Below are positions 52,754 through 54,867 of a stretch of 54,867 nt of DNA, piece by piece. Numbering within the stretch: the first letter of the stretch is position 1; the number at the start of each line of letters is the position of its first letter. A program made the position numbers and the translations under genes. Source of the DNA: an uncultured Bacteroidota bacterium (GTDB taxonomy: Bacteria; Bacteroidota; Bacteroidia; Flavobacteriales; BACL11); the NCBI GenBank assembly GCA_902627575.1, contig CACOJQ010000005.1:1-54867 (forward strand), read 5' to 3'. The notes beneath the pieces are model-generated. The model saw only the letters and a list, made by a program, of their open reading frames with translations, did no database searches and was not told the origin of the DNA.

Positions 52754-53916
52754 TAAATAGTATTCAAAATCTTGTAATACAAAATTTTGATGAAATTGTT
52801 AGTATTAGAAGGCATTTACATATGTATCCAGAGCTTTCTTTTAATGAGCACAATACATCTAAATTTATAAAATCGACATTAAAAAAGTGGGGAGTAAAAT
52901 ATGAAAGTATTGGAGATACTGCAGTAGTGGTGCTAATTGAAGGTCGTAAACCATCATCTAAAACAATTGCATTTAGAGCAGATTTTGATGCGTTACCAAT
53001 TCTCGAAGAAAATGAATTTGATTATTGTTCAAAAAATCAAGGGGTTATGCATGCATGTGGACATGACGCACATACTGCATCATTACTTGGAGTTATTAAA
53101 GTATTAATTGCTTTTAAAAAAGATCTTAAAGGTACCATTAAATTTATTTTTCAGCCAGCAGAAGAAGTTTTTCCTGGAGGAGCAAAAACAATGATAGAAA
53201 AGGGGGTATTGGTAAATCCTAATGTTGATAAAATATTTGCTCAACATGTGTTCCCAGAATTAGAAGTGGGAAAGGTAGGATTTGCAACAGGTACTTATAT
53301 GGCTTCTGCAGATGAAATATATGTGGATATTATTGGAAAGGGGGGGCACGCAGCATTACCACATACGTATAATAATCCCATTGTAGCTGCTGCAGATTTA
53401 ATTTCAAATTTAGAAGATTATTTTTATAACTATAGAGATACACCAGCTGTATTTGCAATAGGATTTATTAACGGAGATGGATATACGAACGTAATACCGG
53501 AAAAAGTAAGTATTAAAGGGACTTTTCGCACACTAGATGAAGAATTTAGAAGTTTTGCACATCAAAAGATGCAAGAAATTTCTAAAAAAATTTCTAAGAA
53601 ATTTTCATTAAAAATAGACTTTTTAATTAAGGTTGGATATCCAGTATTAAAAAATGATATTGACTTAACATTATCAGCTATTAAGCTCGCTAAGGATTTT
53701 TTAGGTGAAAAAAATGTAGTAGAACTTTCATATAGAATGACTGCTGAAGATTTCGCATATTATGGACAAATAGTGCCAAGTTGTTTTTACAGGTTAGGTG
53801 TTGCAAATAAAAAATTAGGTATTACACATGGTCTTCATACTTCTAGATTTAACATTGATGAAGAAGCATTAAAAGTAGGTGTTGGTTTAATGACTTATCT
53901 TGCTCTTAAGTATTAG
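52750..53916 (+). CDS. M20 family amidohydrolase (hippurate / N-acyl-amino-acid hydrolase type)
   Basis: 388 residues. Di-metal peptidase core: RADFDALPILEENEFDY, MHACGHDAHTASLLG (metal ligands), FQPAEEVFPGGAKTMIEKG (catalytic Glu) and a late His in ITHGLHTSRFN. A dimerisation domain (about 180-295) carries GKGGHAALPH. This pattern fits IAA-amino acid hydrolase/hippuricase-like enzymes that release amino acids from N-acyl conjugates. The true substrate cannot be told from sequence. Confidence 0.92.
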   Translation: MINSIQNLVIQNFDEIVSIRRHLHMYPELSFNEHNTSKFIKSTLKKWGVKYESIGDTAVVVLIEGRKPSSKTIAFRADFDALPILEENEFDYCSKNQGVMHACGHDAHTASLLGVIKVLIAFKKDLKGTIKFIFQPAEEVFPGGAKTMIEKGVLVNPNVDKIFAQHVFPELEVGKVGFATGTYMASADEIYVDIIGKGGHAALPHTYNNPIVAAADLISNLEDYFYNYRDTPAVFAIGFINGDGYTNVIPEKVSIKGTFRTLDEEFRSFAHQKMQEISKKISKKFSLKIDFLIKVGYPVLKNDIDLTLSAIKLAKDFLGEKNVVELSYRMTAEDFAYYGQIVPSCFYRLGVANKKLGITHGLHTSRFNIDEEALKVGVGLMTYLALKY

Positions 53917-53955
53917 ACTTTAGCTTTATCTTTTTTATCGTAAATATTCTTTGCG

Positions 53956-54867
53956 TTAATTAGCTACTTGAGAAATGAAATCTATTCTTAAAAGTCTTAT
54001 TTCATCGTCAGAAAAAATATCTTCGTCATATTCAATCCTTGCCTCGTCAAATGAGAAATTTTCAGTAGATCTAAAGAAAGAGTGAACATCTTCTCTTTCT
54101 TCTTCATCAATCATATCATAGATTATGTGGGATAGATTAAGTCGAGTGCCTCCTTCAACAATGCTTTCCATCTCTTCAAGCAATTCGTTTTTTAATAAAC
54201 CTTTACCATTTGCAATATCGTTAATTGATAATTTTTTGTCAAGTGACTGTATAATATAGATTTTATTAGAAGATTTATTTGCTACTGTCCTGACTGTAAA
54301 ATCTTCTGGACGAATCACATCATTCTCTTTGACATAAAGACTAATTTCATCTAGAAAAGGTTGTCCGTATTTTTTTGCTTTTCCAAGACCTACTCCTTGT
54401 ATTTTGGACATTTCTTCAAAATCTATTGGGTATTGATTAGCCATATCTACTAAAGATATTTCACTAAAAATAATCGCTGGTGGTAGATTAATTTGTTTAG
54501 CAAGTTTTTTCCTTGTCTCCTTAAGTATTTTAAATAAATTTTCATCAGCAGCATGTCCTTTTTGCGTTACTGTAGCAATATTAGTATCATCATCATAAAC
54601 GTGATCTTCAGTTATTTTAAAACTATAAGGTTTATTCATAAACTTTCTGCCTTCGCTAGCTATTTTAAGTACGCCATAACTTTCAATTTCTTTTGTAAGT
54701 AGTTTTTTTACGTAAGCTTGTCTAATAACAGAATGCCAAAAGTTAAGAGATTTGTCTTTTCCAATTCCAAAAACATTTTGCAATTGGGACATATTTTGTT
54801 TAATTATAGAGTCAGATTCTCCACACATAATTTTAGCCATTTCTTTAGATTTAAATCTTTCTCTTGA
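53956..54867 (-). CDS. recQ: RecQ-family DNA helicase, C-terminal part (5' partial)
   Basis: The frame remains open through the window end at 54867, so this is the C-terminal 303 or so residues of a larger gene. It begins in the RQC winged-helix domain (FKSKEMAKIMCGESDS, then FGIGKDKSLNFWHSVIRQAY). An HRDC domain follows (about 120 residues in, ENLFKILKETRKKLAKQINLPP to GVGLGKAKKYG). A long acidic C-terminal region with a helix-turn-helix-like segment (LSINDIANGKGLLKNELLEE) closes it, as in Bacteroidota RecQ. The ATP-binding helicase domains lie outside the window. Confidence 0.9.
   Translation of the reverse strand, partial: SRERFKSKEMAKIMCGESDSIIKQNMSQLQNVFGIGKDKSLNFWHSVIRQAYVKKLLTKEIESYGVLKIASEGRKFMNKPYSFKITEDHVYDDDTNIATVTQKGHAADENLFKILKETRKKLAKQINLPPAIIFSEISLVDMANQYPIDFEEMSKIQGVGLGKAKKYGQPFLDEISLYVKENDVIRPEDFTVRTVANKSSNKIYIIQSLDKKLSINDIANGKGLLKNELLEEMESIVEGGTRLNLSHIIYDMIDEEEREDVHSFFRSTENFSFDEARIEYDEDIFSDDEIRLLRIDFISQVAN

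Overview
The window is a gene-dense, very AT-rich chromosomal segment (roughly 30% GC by eye) from a member of the Bacteroidota, most likely a low-GC marine Flavobacteriales lineage. The evidence is: a C-terminal type IX secretion sorting domain on the first protein; the gliding genes gldE and gldD in the order mutY-ssb-gldE-gldD; TAnnTTTG promoter elements; almost no Shine-Dalgarno sequences; a bL21 with a Lys/Ala tail; and other core gene orders typical of the phylum (coaX-OMP-TPR-lptC-corC-ppiD; purH-mreBCD-mrdA-rodA; sprT-manC). I see no phage, insertion sequence, integron, CRISPR array or defence island. Most of the window is conserved core genome.

Layout: 1-4.5 kb is the 3' part of a giant secreted LamG-repeat protein, followed by a bidirectional terminator and tRNA-Phe. 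4.7-12.2 kb (+) runs from pantothenate kinase through an outer-membrane protein, a TPR protein, LptC, a CNNM/CorC protein and a PpiD-like foldase. 12.2-19.2 kb (-) is purH plus the rod-shape operon. 19.3-23.8 kb (-) holds mfd and a pyrophosphate-type phosphofructokinase. 23.8-29.6 kb has aspartate kinase (+) facing a tight minus-strand operon mlaE-mlaF-rsmA-mgtE-serA-like. 29.6-34.5 kb (+) holds a tiny lipoprotein, a metal-exporter-like permease, a SprT-like metalloprotease, manC and two tandem proteins sharing a BamE-like domain. 34.5-41.4 kb, mostly minus, holds fumC, an arsC-like gene, prfB, recX, rng, a 29-residue basic protein and HU, with a plus-strand MFS transporter and a 47-residue membrane protein. 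41.5-44.9 kb (+) is mutY-ssb-gldE-gldD. 44.9-46.0 kb (-) is an M43 metalloprotease. 46.1-53.9 kb (+) is rplU-rpmA, then serS-TPR-DUF4286-MFS, then a half-size TauE and an M20 amidohydrolase, with an MBL hydrolase on the minus strand. The window ends inside recQ (-).

The genes join into several themes: envelope building and outer-membrane quality control (lptC, ppiD, mla, BamE-like proteins, OMPs), cell shape (mreBCD, mrdA, rodA), secretion and gliding (T9SS cargo, gldD, gldE, M43 protease), DNA repair (mfd, mutY, recX, recQ, ssb), and translation (rplU, rpmA, serS, prfB, rsmA, tRNA-Phe).

I did not find a wholly new system. The more interesting signals are small: LamG domains nested inside a short repeat; exact TAnnTTTG-N4-ATG promoters predicting leaderless mRNAs; recurring RTGANTAA stop-start junctions; a 27-bp repeat array in the bL21 tail; a tandem BamE-like pair with different C-termini; and three very small genes.
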